Assembly: GCF_017377775.1 (NCBI RefSeq)
Contig: NZ_JAFVLN010000007.1
Span: 404,728 to 468,727 of the forward strand
DNA length: 64,000 nucleotides
DNA from: Streptomyces sp. VRA16 Mangrove soil
GTDB taxonomy: Bacteria > Actinomycetota > Actinomycetes > Streptomycetales > Streptomycetaceae
Direction of reading: 5' to 3'
The position numbers and the translations under genes are program-made. Below, piece after piece: positions 34,365 to 42,602 of this stretch. The notes beneath the pieces were generated by a model. That model was given only the letters and a program-made list of their open reading frames with translations, was not told the DNA's origin and did not search any database. The stretch's first letter is position 1; every line of letters starts with the position of its first letter.

Positions 34365-35951
34365 ATGGCACAGACAGCGAAGGCGACCAGCGGGGAGCAG
34401 GTGAAGCAGCCCCAGCCGCGCAGCGTGCGCGTCGTGCTGATGGCGCTGATGATCGCCATGCTGCTCGCCATGCTCGACAACATGATCGTCGGCACCGCGA
34501 TGCCCACGATCGTCGGCGAACTGGGCGGGCTCGCGCATCTGTCCTGGGTCGTCACCGCGTACACGCTCGCCACCGCGGCCTCCACGCCCATCTGGGGCAA
34601 GGTCGGCGACATGTACGGCAGGAAGGGCGCCTTCCTGACCTCCATCGTCATCTTCCTGATCGGCTCCGCGCTCAGCGGCATGGCCCAGGACATGAACCAG
34701 CTGATCGGCTTCCGTGCCGTCCAGGGTCTGGGCGCCGGCGGTCTGATGGTCGGCGTCATGGCCATCATCGGCGACCTCATACCGCCGCGGGAGCGCGGCA
34801 AGTACCAGGGCATGATGGCCGGCGTCATGGCGCTCGCCATGATCGGCGGCCCGCTGGTCGGCGGCACCATCACCGACCACCTCGGCTGGCGCTGGGCGTT
34901 CTACATCAACCTGCCGATCGGCGCCGTCGCGCTGATCATGATCACCATCGTGCTGCACCTGCCGAAGAAGCGGTCCAGCGGGTCCATCGACTATCTCGGC
35001 GCCGCGCTGCTCACCGTCGGCATCACCTCGATCGTGCTGGTGACGACCTGGGGCGGCAGCCAGTACGCCTGGGGCTCCGCCGTGATCATGGAGCTGATCG
35101 CGCTCGGCGTCGCCGCGCTCGTCGGATTCGTGTTCTCGCAGACCAGGGCCCGTGAGCCGATCGTCCCGCTGCACATCTTCCGCAGCCGCAACTTCACGCT
35201 GATGTCGATCATCGGCTTCCTCACCGGCTTCGTGATGTTCGGCGCGGTGCTCTTCCTGCCGCTGTACCAGCAGTCCGTGCAGGGCGCGTCCGCGACCAAC
35301 TCCGGTCTGCTGCTCCTGCCGATGCTGCTGTCGATGATGGTCGTCTCGCTGATCGCGGGCCGGGTCACCACCAACACCGGCAAGTACAAGGTCTTCCCGC
35401 TGGTCGGCAGCGTGCTGGTGATCGCCGGTCTGTACCTGCTGTCGACGATGGACGTCGACACGACGCGGTTCACGTCCGGCGTCTACATGGCCGTGCTCGG
35501 CGCCGGTATGGGCTGCCTGATGCAGATCACCATGCTGGTCGCGCAGAACAGCGTCGAGATGAAGGACATGGGCGTCGCGTCCTCGTCCACCACGCTGTTC
35601 CGCACGCTCGGCTCGTCGTTCGGTGTCGCCATCATGGGCGCGCTGTTCAACAACAAGGTCACCCACATCATGGCCGAGAAGGCCGGTGCCCTGGGCGGCA
35701 AGGCCACCGAGCAGTCGGCGCAGCTGGACGCCGCCGCCATGGCGAAGCTGCCGGCGCCGGTGCGGGAGGCGTACGAGTACGCGGTCTCGTCCGGTACGCA
35801 CGCCGCGTTCCTGCTCGGGTCGATCGTGGCGGTGGGCGCGCTGATCGCCGCCGTGTTCGTCAAGGAGGTCGCGCTGCGGGGGGCTGCGCCGGCTCCCAAG
35901 GACGCGGAGGCCGCGCCGCAGAGCGATGCGGCTGTGGTGGAGTCGGTCTGA
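34365..35951 (+). CDS. MFS drug-efflux transporter, DHA2 (14-TM, EmrB/QacA) type
   Basis: 528 residues with 14 predicted transmembrane helices. Helix 1 carries the DHA2 motif LLAMLDNMIVGTAMPTIVGEL. The loop 2-3 motif is GKVGDMYGRKGAFL, and the motif C-like glycine stretch is MGMMAGVMALAMIGGPLVGG-like (MAGVMALAMIGGPLVGG). It exports hydrophobic or cationic compounds in exchange for protons. I prefer the ATG at 34365, 10 bp after AGGAG; the GTG at 34356 is alternative. It is controlled by the divergent TetR gene through the inverted-repeat operator and followed by a terminator. Confidence 0.94.
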   Translation: MAQTAKATSGEQVKQPQPRSVRVVLMALMIAMLLAMLDNMIVGTAMPTIVGELGGLAHLSWVVTAYTLATAASTPIWGKVGDMYGRKGAFLTSIVIFLIGSALSGMAQDMNQLIGFRAVQGLGAGGLMVGVMAIIGDLIPPRERGKYQGMMAGVMALAMIGGPLVGGTITDHLGWRWAFYINLPIGAVALIMITIVLHLPKKRSSGSIDYLGAALLTVGITSIVLVTTWGGSQYAWGSAVIMELIALGVAALVGFVFSQTRAREPIVPLHIFRSRNFTLMSIIGFLTGFVMFGAVLFLPLYQQSVQGASATNSGLLLLPMLLSMMVVSLIAGRVTTNTGKYKVFPLVGSVLVIAGLYLLSTMDVDTTRFTSGVYMAVLGAGMGCLMQITMLVAQNSVEMKDMGVASSSTTLFRTLGSSFGVAIMGALFNNKVTHIMAEKAGALGGKATEQSAQLDAAAMAKLPAPVREAYEYAVSSGTHAAFLLGSIVAVGALIAAVFVKEVALRGAAPAPKDAEAAPQSDAAVVESV

Positions 35952-35993
35952 CGGGGCTGCGCCTCGTCCGCCCGTCCTGGGCGGTGGTTCGTC

Positions 35994-36035
35994 GAGCGGT
36001 CCTCGGTGCCTTGGGTGCCGGGGGCCGCTCTTTTT
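35994..36035 (+). terminator. Intrinsic terminator after the MFS gene
   Basis: GAGCGG (35994-35999) pairs with CCGCTC (36025-36030), followed directly by TTTTT (36031-36035). Confidence 0.7.
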
Positions 36036-36036
36036 G

Positions 36037-36100
36037 GCTGCGGCTTCGGTGGGGGCTGGGCGCGCCCACGCGGCGGAGCCGCATATCGATACGGGCCCGC
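36037..36100. repeat. GC-rich dispersed intergenic repeat (REP-like), copy 1
   Basis: The segment from TGCGGCTTCGGTGGGGGC through GCGCCCACGCGGCGGAGC is shared with the intergenic region at 43741-43890. It contains self-complementary arms (TGCGGCT with AGCCGCA) and so forms a cruciform or hairpin. Confidence 0.6.
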
Positions 36101-36131
36101 GCCCCTTGATGCGCACCTTCGGTGCGGCATC

Positions 36132-37295
36132 TCAGGCCATGCGGCGTTTGTGGCCGGGCGCCTCCGCCAGTACCGACGCCGCGAGCAGGGCCGCCGAGGC
36201 TGCCAGTGTTCCCGCCACCGGCAGGTGCGGGGCCAGGGGGAGGAGGAGCAGGACGGCCGCCGCCGTCAGCAGCCGGACCACGACCACTGATTCCCGTACG
36301 CCCGTGAAGGACGCCCTGATCAGGGCCGTCGCCGTGAGGAAGAGAGCGGTGCCGCCCAGGACGCAGGCGGCCAGGGGCGCGCCCAGGTGGCCCTCGCCGG
36401 TCGCCACCGCCGCGCCGACCGCCCCGCCCGTGACGGCCAGGCCCAGCTGGACCGGCAGATGGCCGAGGACGTAGATGTGCAGATGGCGGCCGGCCCGGGC
36501 GAGCTCCTCGTGGGCGCCGGGGCGGGTGCTCGACGCGCTGAAGTACGACCACCACAGCCCGGCCGAGAGGGCGAACGCGGCGGCGCCGGGCAGCACCGCG
36601 GCGCTCGCGGTGTGCGCCTTGACCAGCCCGTTGGTGAAGCCGAGCACGCTCTCGCCGATGACGATGATGGTGAACAGGCCGAACCGCTCGCGCAGATGCT
36701 CCGCGTCGCCCGGGGTGTCCGAGAGGCGCCGCCCCGCGAGCAGCGGCAGCGCCAGCTCCAGGGCCATCGCGGCGCCCCAGCCGACGTACCGGGCGGGCGG
36801 GTCGAGCGCGAGGGTCGACGTCAGCCAGATCGCCGCGGTGAGCGAGGACCCGGTCACGTACGACGTCACGATGCGGCGCAGCCGCGGCTCGCGGCGCAGG
36901 TCCCAGACGTAGAGCGCGGCGACCCCGGCCCGTGCGCACAGGTACGAGACGACGAAACCGGTGTCCGCGCCGCGGCCGTGGCCGACGCCGCCGAGGTAGA
37001 CCGCCATCCCGGCCACGGCGGCGAGCCCCGCCGTGGCGATCAGCCGCTGGCCGGTCTCGTCACGGTCGGCGCGGTTGGCCCGGACCGTGTACAGCACCCA
37101 CGTCCACCACAGCGGGACGAACAGCGCCGCGGCGGCGGCCACCGCGGCGGCGCCCGGGTGCCCGCCGATGCGGTGGGTGGCCTGGCCGACCGCGGCCACG
37201 AACACCAGGTCGCCGAAGAGCTCGAACCAGGTGGCGCGGCGCGGCAACTCCGCCAGGACGGGCGCCTGTTGGACCTCGGGCTCGGTCGCTGTCAT
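36132..37295 (-). CDS. LtrA-type (low temperature requirement) membrane protein
   Basis: 387 residues with roughly ten transmembrane segments. The family hallmark is near the N-terminus (RRATWFELFGDLVFVAAVGQATHRI), followed by LFVPLWWTWVLYTVRANR and EHLRERFGLFTIIVIGESVLGF, as in LtrA proteins. LtrA was found in Listeria as needed for growth at low temperature; the biochemical activity is unknown. The gene is convergent with the MFS gene. The downstream region is a short repeat, and no partner gene suggests a substrate. Confidence 0.9.
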   Translation of the reverse strand: MTATEPEVQQAPVLAELPRRATWFELFGDLVFVAAVGQATHRIGGHPGAAAVAAAAALFVPLWWTWVLYTVRANRADRDETGQRLIATAGLAAVAGMAVYLGGVGHGRGADTGFVVSYLCARAGVAALYVWDLRREPRLRRIVTSYVTGSSLTAAIWLTSTLALDPPARYVGWGAAMALELALPLLAGRRLSDTPGDAEHLRERFGLFTIIVIGESVLGFTNGLVKAHTASAAVLPGAAAFALSAGLWWSYFSASSTRPGAHEELARAGRHLHIYVLGHLPVQLGLAVTGGAVGAAVATGEGHLGAPLAACVLGGTALFLTATALIRASFTGVRESVVVVRLLTAAAVLLLLPLAPHLPVAGTLAASAALLAASVLAEAPGHKRRMA

Positions 37296-37325
37296 GGGCG
37301 TGAGGCTAACCCGTACGGTGCCGGT

Positions 37326-38069
37326 TCAGCGGCCGGTCGGCAGGTTCGCCCCGCCGGTGCAGTCCAGCACCACACCCGTGATGAAGCCGTTCACGGCAAG
37401 GGAGTTGATGGCCTGCGCCACCTCCCCGGGGCTGCCGACGCGGCCCACCGGGGTGGTCGCGGCCAGTCCGTCGAAGAGCTCCTTGCGCTGCTCGGCCGGA
37501 ACCCGGTGCCACCACGGGGTGTCGATGACGCCGGGCGAGACCGCGTTGATCCGGCGCGGGGCCAGCTCGACGGCGAGCGGCGGGATCATCGCCTCCAGGG
37601 CGCCGTTGATCGCGGCCAGACCCGCGGTGCCGGGGAAGGCGGACCGGGCCGAGGCCGCGGTGATCAGGGTGACCGAGGCGCGCTCGGTCAGGTGCGGCAA
37701 CGCCGCCTTCAGGATGCGCAGTTGGGGCCAGAACTTGGCGTCGAAGCCGTGCGCCAGGTCGGCGAGGTCCAGCTCGGCGAACGGTCCCGCGCCCGCCGCG
37801 CCGCTGACCGCGATCACGAGGTGGTCCACAGGTGCGGTGCCGGCGAAGAAGGCGTCGATGTCGGCCTGGTCGGTGGCGTCCATCCGGTACGGGGTGGTCT
37901 TGCCGCCGATCCGGGCGGCCGCCTCGTCGAGCTTCGCCCGGTCGCGGCCGGTGATGGTGACCTCGGCGCCCTGCGCGGCGAACAGTGCGGCGGTGGCCTC
38001 GCCGATGCCGGAGCTGCCGCCCATGACGACGGTGTGGGTGGGTGTGCCGAAGGGTGTTGCAGCAGTCAT
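37326..38069 (-). CDS. SDR-family protein with altered catalytic residues
   Basis: 247 residues with the Rossmann fold of short-chain dehydrogenases: HTVVMGGSSGIGEATAALFAAQG (cofactor glycines), VTITGRDRAKL, and DATDQADIDAFF. The position of the catalytic Y-x3-K is occupied by GTAGLAAINGALEAMI, where Leu and Asn replace Tyr and Lys. The conserved Ser region (TAASARSAFPG) is kept. It is therefore either a binding or regulatory relative, or uses a different mechanism. It diverges from a TetR-type gene and shares an operator region with it, so it is probably that regulator's target. Confidence 0.88.
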   Translation of the reverse strand: MTAATPFGTPTHTVVMGGSSGIGEATAALFAAQGAEVTITGRDRAKLDEAAARIGGKTTPYRMDATDQADIDAFFAGTAPVDHLVIAVSGAAGAGPFAELDLADLAHGFDAKFWPQLRILKAALPHLTERASVTLITAASARSAFPGTAGLAAINGALEAMIPPLAVELAPRRINAVSPGVIDTPWWHRVPAEQRKELFDGLAATTPVGRVGSPGEVAQAINSLAVNGFITGVVLDCTGGANLPTGR

Positions 38070-38090
38070 GGTGACCCTGTCCTCGTGTTC

Positions 38091-38190
38091 CTTGACGTGC
38101 CCTGACGTTCCCTGATGTTTTCTGACGTGCTCTGACGTGCTCTGACGTGCTCTGACGTGCTTTGACCTGCTCTGACGTGCGCTGACGTGC
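38091..38190. repeat. Ten tandem copies of a 10-bp repeat (TCTGACGTGC)
   Basis: Ten consecutive decamers fill exactly 100 bp. Five are exact (TCTGACGTGC; four contiguous at 38121-38160 and one at 38171-38180), and the others differ by one to four bases. The unit matches the DNA helical repeat, so any protein bound to each unit would lie on one face. It sits between the divergent SDR and TetR genes. Confidence 0.85.
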
Positions 38191-38200
38191 TCTGGTTCTT

Positions 38201-38253
38201 TGCCGAGACTGATGGTCTCGATAAGATGAGTGTTGCCGAGACCGGTAGTCTCG
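38201..38253. promoter_or_regulatory. Two TetR-type operators
   Basis: CGAGAC-N5-GTCTCG occurs twice, at 38204-38220 and 38237-38253, with centres 33 bp (about three helical turns) apart. The flanks match too (TTGCC before the second, TTTGCC before the first). Both lie just upstream of the TetR gene. Confidence 0.75.
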
Positions 38254-38264
38254 TCAAGTGGGGG

Positions 38265-38294
38265 CCCGGTAGGACCCGGTAGGACCCCGTAGGA
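38265..38294. repeat. Three tandem copies of a second 10-bp repeat (CCCGGTAGGA)
   Basis: CCCGGTAGGA, CCCGGTAGGA and CCCCGTAGGA are contiguous. They lie between the second operator and the TetR ribosome site. Confidence 0.75.
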
Positions 38295-38320
38295 ATCGGC
38301 AAGCAGGAAGGGAGAGTGGA

Positions 38321-38902
38321 ATGAACTCTGAGCGGGCCCACACCGGCCGCCGCCGCAACGAGGAGGCGCGCCGCGCCGTCCTCGACGCCGCCCTGCGGCT
38401 GCTCGCGGACGCGGACGGGGCGGCGGTGAGCGTGGACGCCATCGCCAAGGAGGCCGGCGTCGGCAAGCAGACGCTGTACCGGTGGTGGCCGTCGAAGGGG
38501 GCAGTGCTCCTCGACGCGCTCACCGAGCGGGCCGAGACGGACGTGCCCGTGCCCGCGGCGGGCGCGCTCCGCGACGACCTGCGGGCGGTGGTCGCCGCGA
38601 CGTTCGCCGGGGCGCAGCGCAGCCCGGTCGCCCCGGCCCTGCGCACCCTCGTACGGGAGGCCGCGCACGACCCGCATCTCGCCGATCTGATGCGGGAGTT
38701 CACGGGCGCCAGACGGGCCGCCCTGCGCGAGGTCTTGGAGCGCGGGCGCGAGCGCGGTGAGCTGCCGCGGGACAGCGACATCGACCTGATGGTGGATCAG
38801 GTCTACGGGGTTTTCTGGTACCGCTTCCTGCTCGGGCACGCCCCGCTGGGCGAGGTGGAAGCGGTGCGGCTGGCCGACTCCCTGATCAGGCAGGTGAGTT
38901 GA
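38321..38902 (+). CDS. TetR-family regulator
   Basis: 193 residues: ARRAVLDAALRLLADADGAAVSVDAIAKEAGVGKQTLYRWWPSKG forms the helix-turn-helix, with a TetR_C_11-like C-terminus (LRTLVREAAHDPHLADLMREF; DIDLMVDQVYGVFWYR). A strong GGAAGGGAG site precedes the ATG. Two matching operators and two decamer arrays lie upstream, and the gene diverges from the atypical SDR, so autoregulation plus control of that gene is likely. The gene ends 12 bp from the convergent cseC. Confidence 0.92.
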   Translation: MNSERAHTGRRRNEEARRAVLDAALRLLADADGAAVSVDAIAKEAGVGKQTLYRWWPSKGAVLLDALTERAETDVPVPAAGALRDDLRAVVAATFAGAQRSPVAPALRTLVREAAHDPHLADLMREFTGARRAALREVLERGRERGELPRDSDIDLMVDQVYGVFWYRFLLGHAPLGEVEAVRLADSLIRQVS

Positions 38903-38914
38903 TCTCCCCGGGGC

Positions 38915-40297
38915 TTACTTGAGGCCGGGCAGCCGCACCATCGGGAAGCTCCCGGTGTTCGTCGGCGCGTGCTCGGGCAGCCACAGCACCGCCACCGCGC
39001 CCTCCGCCGGCGTACCGGGCTCCGCACCCGGCGGGCGTACGTTGCGGAACGTGAGCCGGGCGCCGAGCACCTGGGCCTGCCCGGCCGCGATCGTCAGACC
39101 GAGGCCGTGGCCGTGGCCCGCGCGGTCTGCCGCGCCGGTGCGGAACCGGCTCGGGCCCTCCTCCAGAAGATCCTCCGGGAACCCGGGCCCGTGGTCGCGG
39201 ACCCGGATCACCCGGCCCTCGACGCTGACCTCGATGGGCGGGCGGGCGTGCTTCGCCGCGTTGGCCAGCAGGTTGAACAGGATGCGCTCCAGGCGGCGCG
39301 GGTCCGTGGTCACCTCGGACTCGTGGATGACCTGCACCGTGACGCCCTCGGACGCCTTGGCCGCGATCCGGCGCTCCACGAACTCGCCCAGCATGATGTC
39401 CTGCAGCTCGGCCCGCTCCGCCGCGCTGTCGAGCCGGGCCACTTCGAGGACGTCCTCGACGAGCGTGCGCATCGCCTGCGCCCGGTCCTTGACCAGCTCG
39501 CTGGGGCGCCCCGGCGGCAGCAGCTCGGCGGCGGTGAGCAGCCCAGTGACCGGGGTGCGCAGCTCGTGCGCGATGTCCGCGGTCACCCGGCGCTCGGCCT
39601 CCAGGCGCTGCTTGAGCGCGTCGGCCATCGCGTCGACGGCCTGCGCCAGATCGTCGGTCTCGTCCCGCACGACCCCGCCGATGGCGTCCCGGACCCGGAC
39701 GTCCGTCTTCCCCTGGGCGACCTCGCGGGCCGCCGCGGCCGCCTTGCGCAGCCGCCGCGAGAGCTGGCCGCCGATGAGCACACCGAGCGCGCTGCCGCCG
39801 AAGACGACCGCGATGGAGCCGATGATCAGCGCCTGGTCGAGGTCCTTCATCACGGTCGCGCTGCGGTCGGTGAACCGGGTGTGCACCGAGAGGATGTCGC
39901 CGTTCGGCAGCGGCACCGCGGCCCAGATGTCGGGCACGCCGCCGGACGGCTCGGACACGAAGGTGGCGCGCCGGCCGTCGAGCACCCTGGCGCGCAGCTC
40001 GGCGGGGAGCGTCGGATCGTTCACCTTGAAGCCGATCGGCAGATTGCCGCCGCGCGCCTCGTACTGGCGCTGCACGAACTGGATCCGCTCGTCCTGCACG
40101 TCCCGGGCGTTGTCCAGCATCGAGACCCGTGCCGCGTTGTGCACGACCAGGCTGAGCGCGATCGCGACGAGCGCGCCGACCAGCGCGATGGCCACGCTGA
40201 TCTTCCAGCGCACCCCGCTGCGCAGACTGCGCCGCAGCCGCCGCGGCAGCAGATGCCGCAGCCGCGCGGTCCCGGCCGTCTCGGCGGGCCCCCTCAT
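38915..40297 (-). CDS. cseC: CseC, envelope-stress sensor histidine kinase
   Basis: 460 residues. Two membrane segments (about 30-55 and 160-185) bracket an extracytoplasmic domain of about 105 residues (AARVSMLDNARDVQDERIQF ...). A HAMP segment, HisKA with His244 (TADIAHELRTPVTGLL) and HATPase_c (ILFNLLANAAKHARPPIEV; GHGLGLTIAAGQAQVLG) follow. In S. coelicolor the CseB/CseC pair senses cell-wall damage by antibiotics such as glycopeptides and activates the sigE promoter. The operon order here is the same. It starts 13 bp after cseB and ends in a convergent position with the TetR gene. Confidence 0.95.
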   Translation of the reverse strand: MRGPAETAGTARLRHLLPRRLRRSLRSGVRWKISVAIALVGALVAIALSLVVHNAARVSMLDNARDVQDERIQFVQRQYEARGGNLPIGFKVNDPTLPAELRARVLDGRRATFVSEPSGGVPDIWAAVPLPNGDILSVHTRFTDRSATVMKDLDQALIIGSIAVVFGGSALGVLIGGQLSRRLRKAAAAAREVAQGKTDVRVRDAIGGVVRDETDDLAQAVDAMADALKQRLEAERRVTADIAHELRTPVTGLLTAAELLPPGRPSELVKDRAQAMRTLVEDVLEVARLDSAAERAELQDIMLGEFVERRIAAKASEGVTVQVIHESEVTTDPRRLERILFNLLANAAKHARPPIEVSVEGRVIRVRDHGPGFPEDLLEEGPSRFRTGAADRAGHGHGLGLTIAAGQAQVLGARLTFRNVRPPGAEPGTPAEGAVAVLWLPEHAPTNTGSFPMVRLPGLK

Positions 40298-40310
40298 ATC
40301 CCCTGTCCCA

Positions 40311-41045
40311 TCAGGCCTTCAGTTTGTAGCCGAAGCCGCGGACCGTCTCGATCCGGTCCTGGCCGATCTTGGTACGCAGCCGCTGCACATGGACGTCGAC
40401 GACGCGGGTGTCCCCGCCCCAGCCGTAGTCCCACACGCGCTCCAGGAGCTTGTCGCGGGAGAGGACCGTGCCGGGCGTCGAGGAGAACTCCAGGAGCAGC
40501 CGCATCTCGGTGGGCGTCAGCGCCACCGGGTCGCCGCCCTTGGTCACCTCCATGCCCTCCGTGTCGATCTCCAGGTCGCCGAAGCGCAGGACGCCGGAGG
40601 AACCGGCGCCCGGCTCCTCGGCGGAGACGGCGCCCGCGCCGCCCGCCGCCGGACCGCCCGCGTGCCCGAAGCGGCGCAGCACGGCCCGGATCCGGGCCAC
40701 GAGCACGGCCCCGTCGAACGGCTTGGTCACGTAGTCGTCGGCCCCGGCCTCCAGGCCGAGCACGACGTCGATGGAGTCCGCGCGCGCGGAGAGCATGATC
40801 ACCGGGACGGTCGACTCGTCACGGATCCGGCGGCACAGCGAGACCCCGTCGAGCCCCGGCACCATCACGTCGAGCAGCGCGATGTCCGGCCGGTCGGCCC
40901 GGAACGCCTCCAGGCCCTTGAGCCCGTCCGGCATGGCGGTGACCACGAAGCCGTCGCGCTCCAGGGCGAGCTGGGTGGCCTCGCGGATGACGTCGTCGTC
41001 CTCGACGAACAGGACGTGGGTCTGCTCGCCCTTGCGCTCACCCAT
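40311..41045 (-). CDS. cseB: CseB, OmpR-type response regulator
   Basis: 244 residues from the ATG at 41045 (MGERKGEQTHVLFVEDDDV); an ATG at 41060 adds five residues. Receiver domain with Asp59 (IALLDVMVPGLDG), VIMLSA and the GADDYVTKPFDG lysine loop. A long Gly/Ala linker (about 120-145) is followed by a winged helix (ALTPTEMRLLLEFSSTPGTVLSRDKLLERVW; VVDVHVQRLRTKIG). Phosphorylated CseB activates sigE. The linker is longer than in most OmpR-type regulators. Confidence 0.96.
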   Translation of the reverse strand: MGERKGEQTHVLFVEDDDVIREATQLALERDGFVVTAMPDGLKGLEAFRADRPDIALLDVMVPGLDGVSLCRRIRDESTVPVIMLSARADSIDVVLGLEAGADDYVTKPFDGAVLVARIRAVLRRFGHAGGPAAGGAGAVSAEEPGAGSSGVLRFGDLEIDTEGMEVTKGGDPVALTPTEMRLLLEFSSTPGTVLSRDKLLERVWDYGWGGDTRVVDVHVQRLRTKIGQDRIETVRGFGYKLKA

Positions 41046-41081
41046 GTGGTGCTCTCCCATTCCGTTCCCGGGGGTCGGTGG

Positions 41082-41768
41082 TCAGCCGTCCCCCGACGGG
41101 GACGGTGACGGCCCGTCCACCGCGTGGCTGTAGTCGTTGTGCGTGCGCTCCACCTCGGTGAAGCGGCCGCCACTCCAGTGGTACGTGAGTATCTCCTCGC
41201 CCGACGGTGACGCGACCGAGTCGCCCTTCTCGTACACCTGCTTGGTGACTACGAGATCACCCCGGTCGATCTCCGCGTACACCGGGGGTTCCTCGGCCTG
41301 GAAGACATTCTTGTACGTGCCGTTCTCGTCGCGGTACACGTACGTACCGATGCCGACGGCGTCGCCGCAGGTCATCACGTTGACCACGATGTCGTCCGAG
41401 GATCCGCCCGTCAGGTTCCCGTAGCTCACGTCCACCGGGTACTCCTTGGCGACGCACGGCTTGAGGTCCCGCTTGATGTCGGCGCTGACCTTCGGGTCGG
41501 CCTTCACCAGGCGCACCCCGTTCACCGAAGTGGGGGACGGGGAGGGCGCCGCGGACGCCGAGGCGCTGTCCGGGGCCGGGCTCACGGTGGCGGCCGGCGC
41601 GGTCGAGCCGACCGGGTCGGTACGGGCGGGCCCCTCGTCACGGGTACCGGTGCCGCCCGCCGAGCAGGCCGCGAGCGCCCCGGCGAAAAGCCCGACGGCG
41701 GCGAGCCCGGCGATCACCGAACTCCCCGCCTTCACCACCCGCCGCGCTCTGCGCAGGGTCTTCGTCAA
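41082..41768 (-). CDS. cseA: CseA, lipoprotein that dampens sigE expression
   Basis: About 228 residues. A basic start (TKTLRRARRVVKAG) and hydrophobic core lead to the lipobox LAAC, so the mature protein is an outward-facing lipoprotein. The mature part begins with a Ser/Thr/Pro-rich linker and then carries a compact domain (PDPKVSADIKRDL-like; YGNLTGGSSDDIVVNVMTCGDAVGIGTYVYR). In S. coelicolor CseA negatively influences the CseB/CseC response. The start is uncertain: the TTG at 41768 gives a neat signal peptide but overlaps the hairpin at 41768-41783. An upstream TTG at 41816 overlaps sigE, and the GTG at 41738 is also possible. Confidence 0.88.
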   Translation of the reverse strand: MTKTLRRARRVVKAGSSVIAGLAAVGLFAGALAACSAGGTGTRDEGPARTDPVGSTAPAATVSPAPDSASASAAPSPSPTSVNGVRLVKADPKVSADIKRDLKPCVAKEYPVDVSYGNLTGGSSDDIVVNVMTCGDAVGIGTYVYRDENGTYKNVFQAEEPPVYAEIDRGDLVVTKQVYEKGDSVASPSGEEILTYHWSGGRFTEVERTHNDYSHAVDGPSPSPSGDG

Positions 41769-41783
41769 GGCTCCACGGAGCCT
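41768..41783 (-). terminator. Inverted repeat between sigE and cseA
   Basis: AGGCTCC and GGAGCCT are separated by 2 nt, 21 bp after the sigE stop. In S. coelicolor most sigE transcripts are reported to end just after sigE, and this hairpin is placed to do so. Confidence 0.45.
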
Positions 41784-41803
41784 GATCCCAGAGGCACGTA
41801 TGC

Positions 41804-42370
41804 CTAGGCCGCGCAACGCTCCCGCTCCTCACGACGGTCGAGCGCGCCCGCCACCAGTTCCTCACGGTCCCGGTTCTCCAGCTCTTCGCGGAGCCGGGCC
41901 AGAGCCCGGTGCAGGGTGCTCTTCACGGTTCCGGCCGACATTCCGAGTGCGGCGGCCGTCTCCTCTGTGGACATCTGCTCCCAGTGTCGCAGCACCACGA
42001 CGCTGCGCTGCTTCGGAGCCAGCACCTTCATGACGTCCATCAACAGGGCCCGGTCCGCATGCTGTTCGGTGGAGTCGTCCACCGACGACTCCGGAAGCTG
42101 CTCGGTCGGGACCTCCTCCAGCTTCCTGGCCCGCCACCACTCGGTCCGCGTGTTGATCATGACGCGACGCAGATAGGCGTCGGCCAGGCGCTTGTCGGCT
42201 ATGCCCTCCCAGCGGCCGTACGTCCGCACGAGAGCCGTCTGGAGCAGGTCCTGGGCGTCGACGGGGTCCGGCACCAGGCGCCGGGCGCTGCGCAGCAGAG
42301 CGTCCTGCCGCGTCCTGACGTACTCCTCGAACTCGAGCACCTCACCGCCGTGCGTCATACCCTGCGCCAT
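41804..42370 (-). CDS. sigE: RNA polymerase ECF sigma factor SigE
   Basis: 188 residues from the ATG at 42370 (MAQGMTHGGEVLEFEEYVRTRQ); starts at 42412 and 42358 are alternatives. Sigma region 2 (ALLRSARRLVPDPVDAQDLLQTALVRTYGRWEGI) and region 4 (LAPKQRSVVVLRHWEQMSTEETAAALGMSAGTVKSTLHRALARL) are intact. No anti-sigma gene is adjacent: SigE is controlled by its own transcription through CseB/CseC. It directs genes for cell-envelope integrity. It is the first gene of the operon, 232 bp after mutY. Confidence 0.97.
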   Translation of the reverse strand: MAQGMTHGGEVLEFEEYVRTRQDALLRSARRLVPDPVDAQDLLQTALVRTYGRWEGIADKRLADAYLRRVMINTRTEWWRARKLEEVPTEQLPESSVDDSTEQHADRALLMDVMKVLAPKQRSVVVLRHWEQMSTEETAAALGMSAGTVKSTLHRALARLREELENRDREELVAGALDRREERERCAA

Positions 42371-42575
42371 GACGAACCGCCTCCCGTTCCCACTTGCTCC
42401 CCGTGTCCGCACTGGTCGTGTGCGGTGGTGAGGAAGAAGCTACGGAGGCGTTGTCACGGCACTGTCCGTTCCAGCCTTCGGGGAACGCACGGCTGTCCGT
42501 CGGTTGTGTAACGGCCCCGAGGATCGCCTGAGGATTTCGTGACGGCCCAGGGGCGGCCCCGGGGTGGTCCAGGGG

Positions 42576-42600
42576 CGGTTCCGGGCCGGGCCCGGAACCG
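42576..42600 (-). terminator. Terminator after mutY
   Basis: CGGTTCCGGGC and GCCCGGAACCG form a perfect 11-bp stem with a 3-nt loop, 3 bp after the mutY stop. It insulates sigE from mutY transcription. Confidence 0.75.
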
Positions 42601-42602
42601 GA

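Noticed and set aside
34329..36116. 595-codon minus-strand frame opposite the MFS gene
   Set aside because: His/Arg/Asp-rich composition and no domain; the + strand encodes a full 14-TM transporter in this interval.
38091..38190. Possible CRISPR array
   Set aside because: Units are contiguous 10-mers with no spacers and no cas genes are near.
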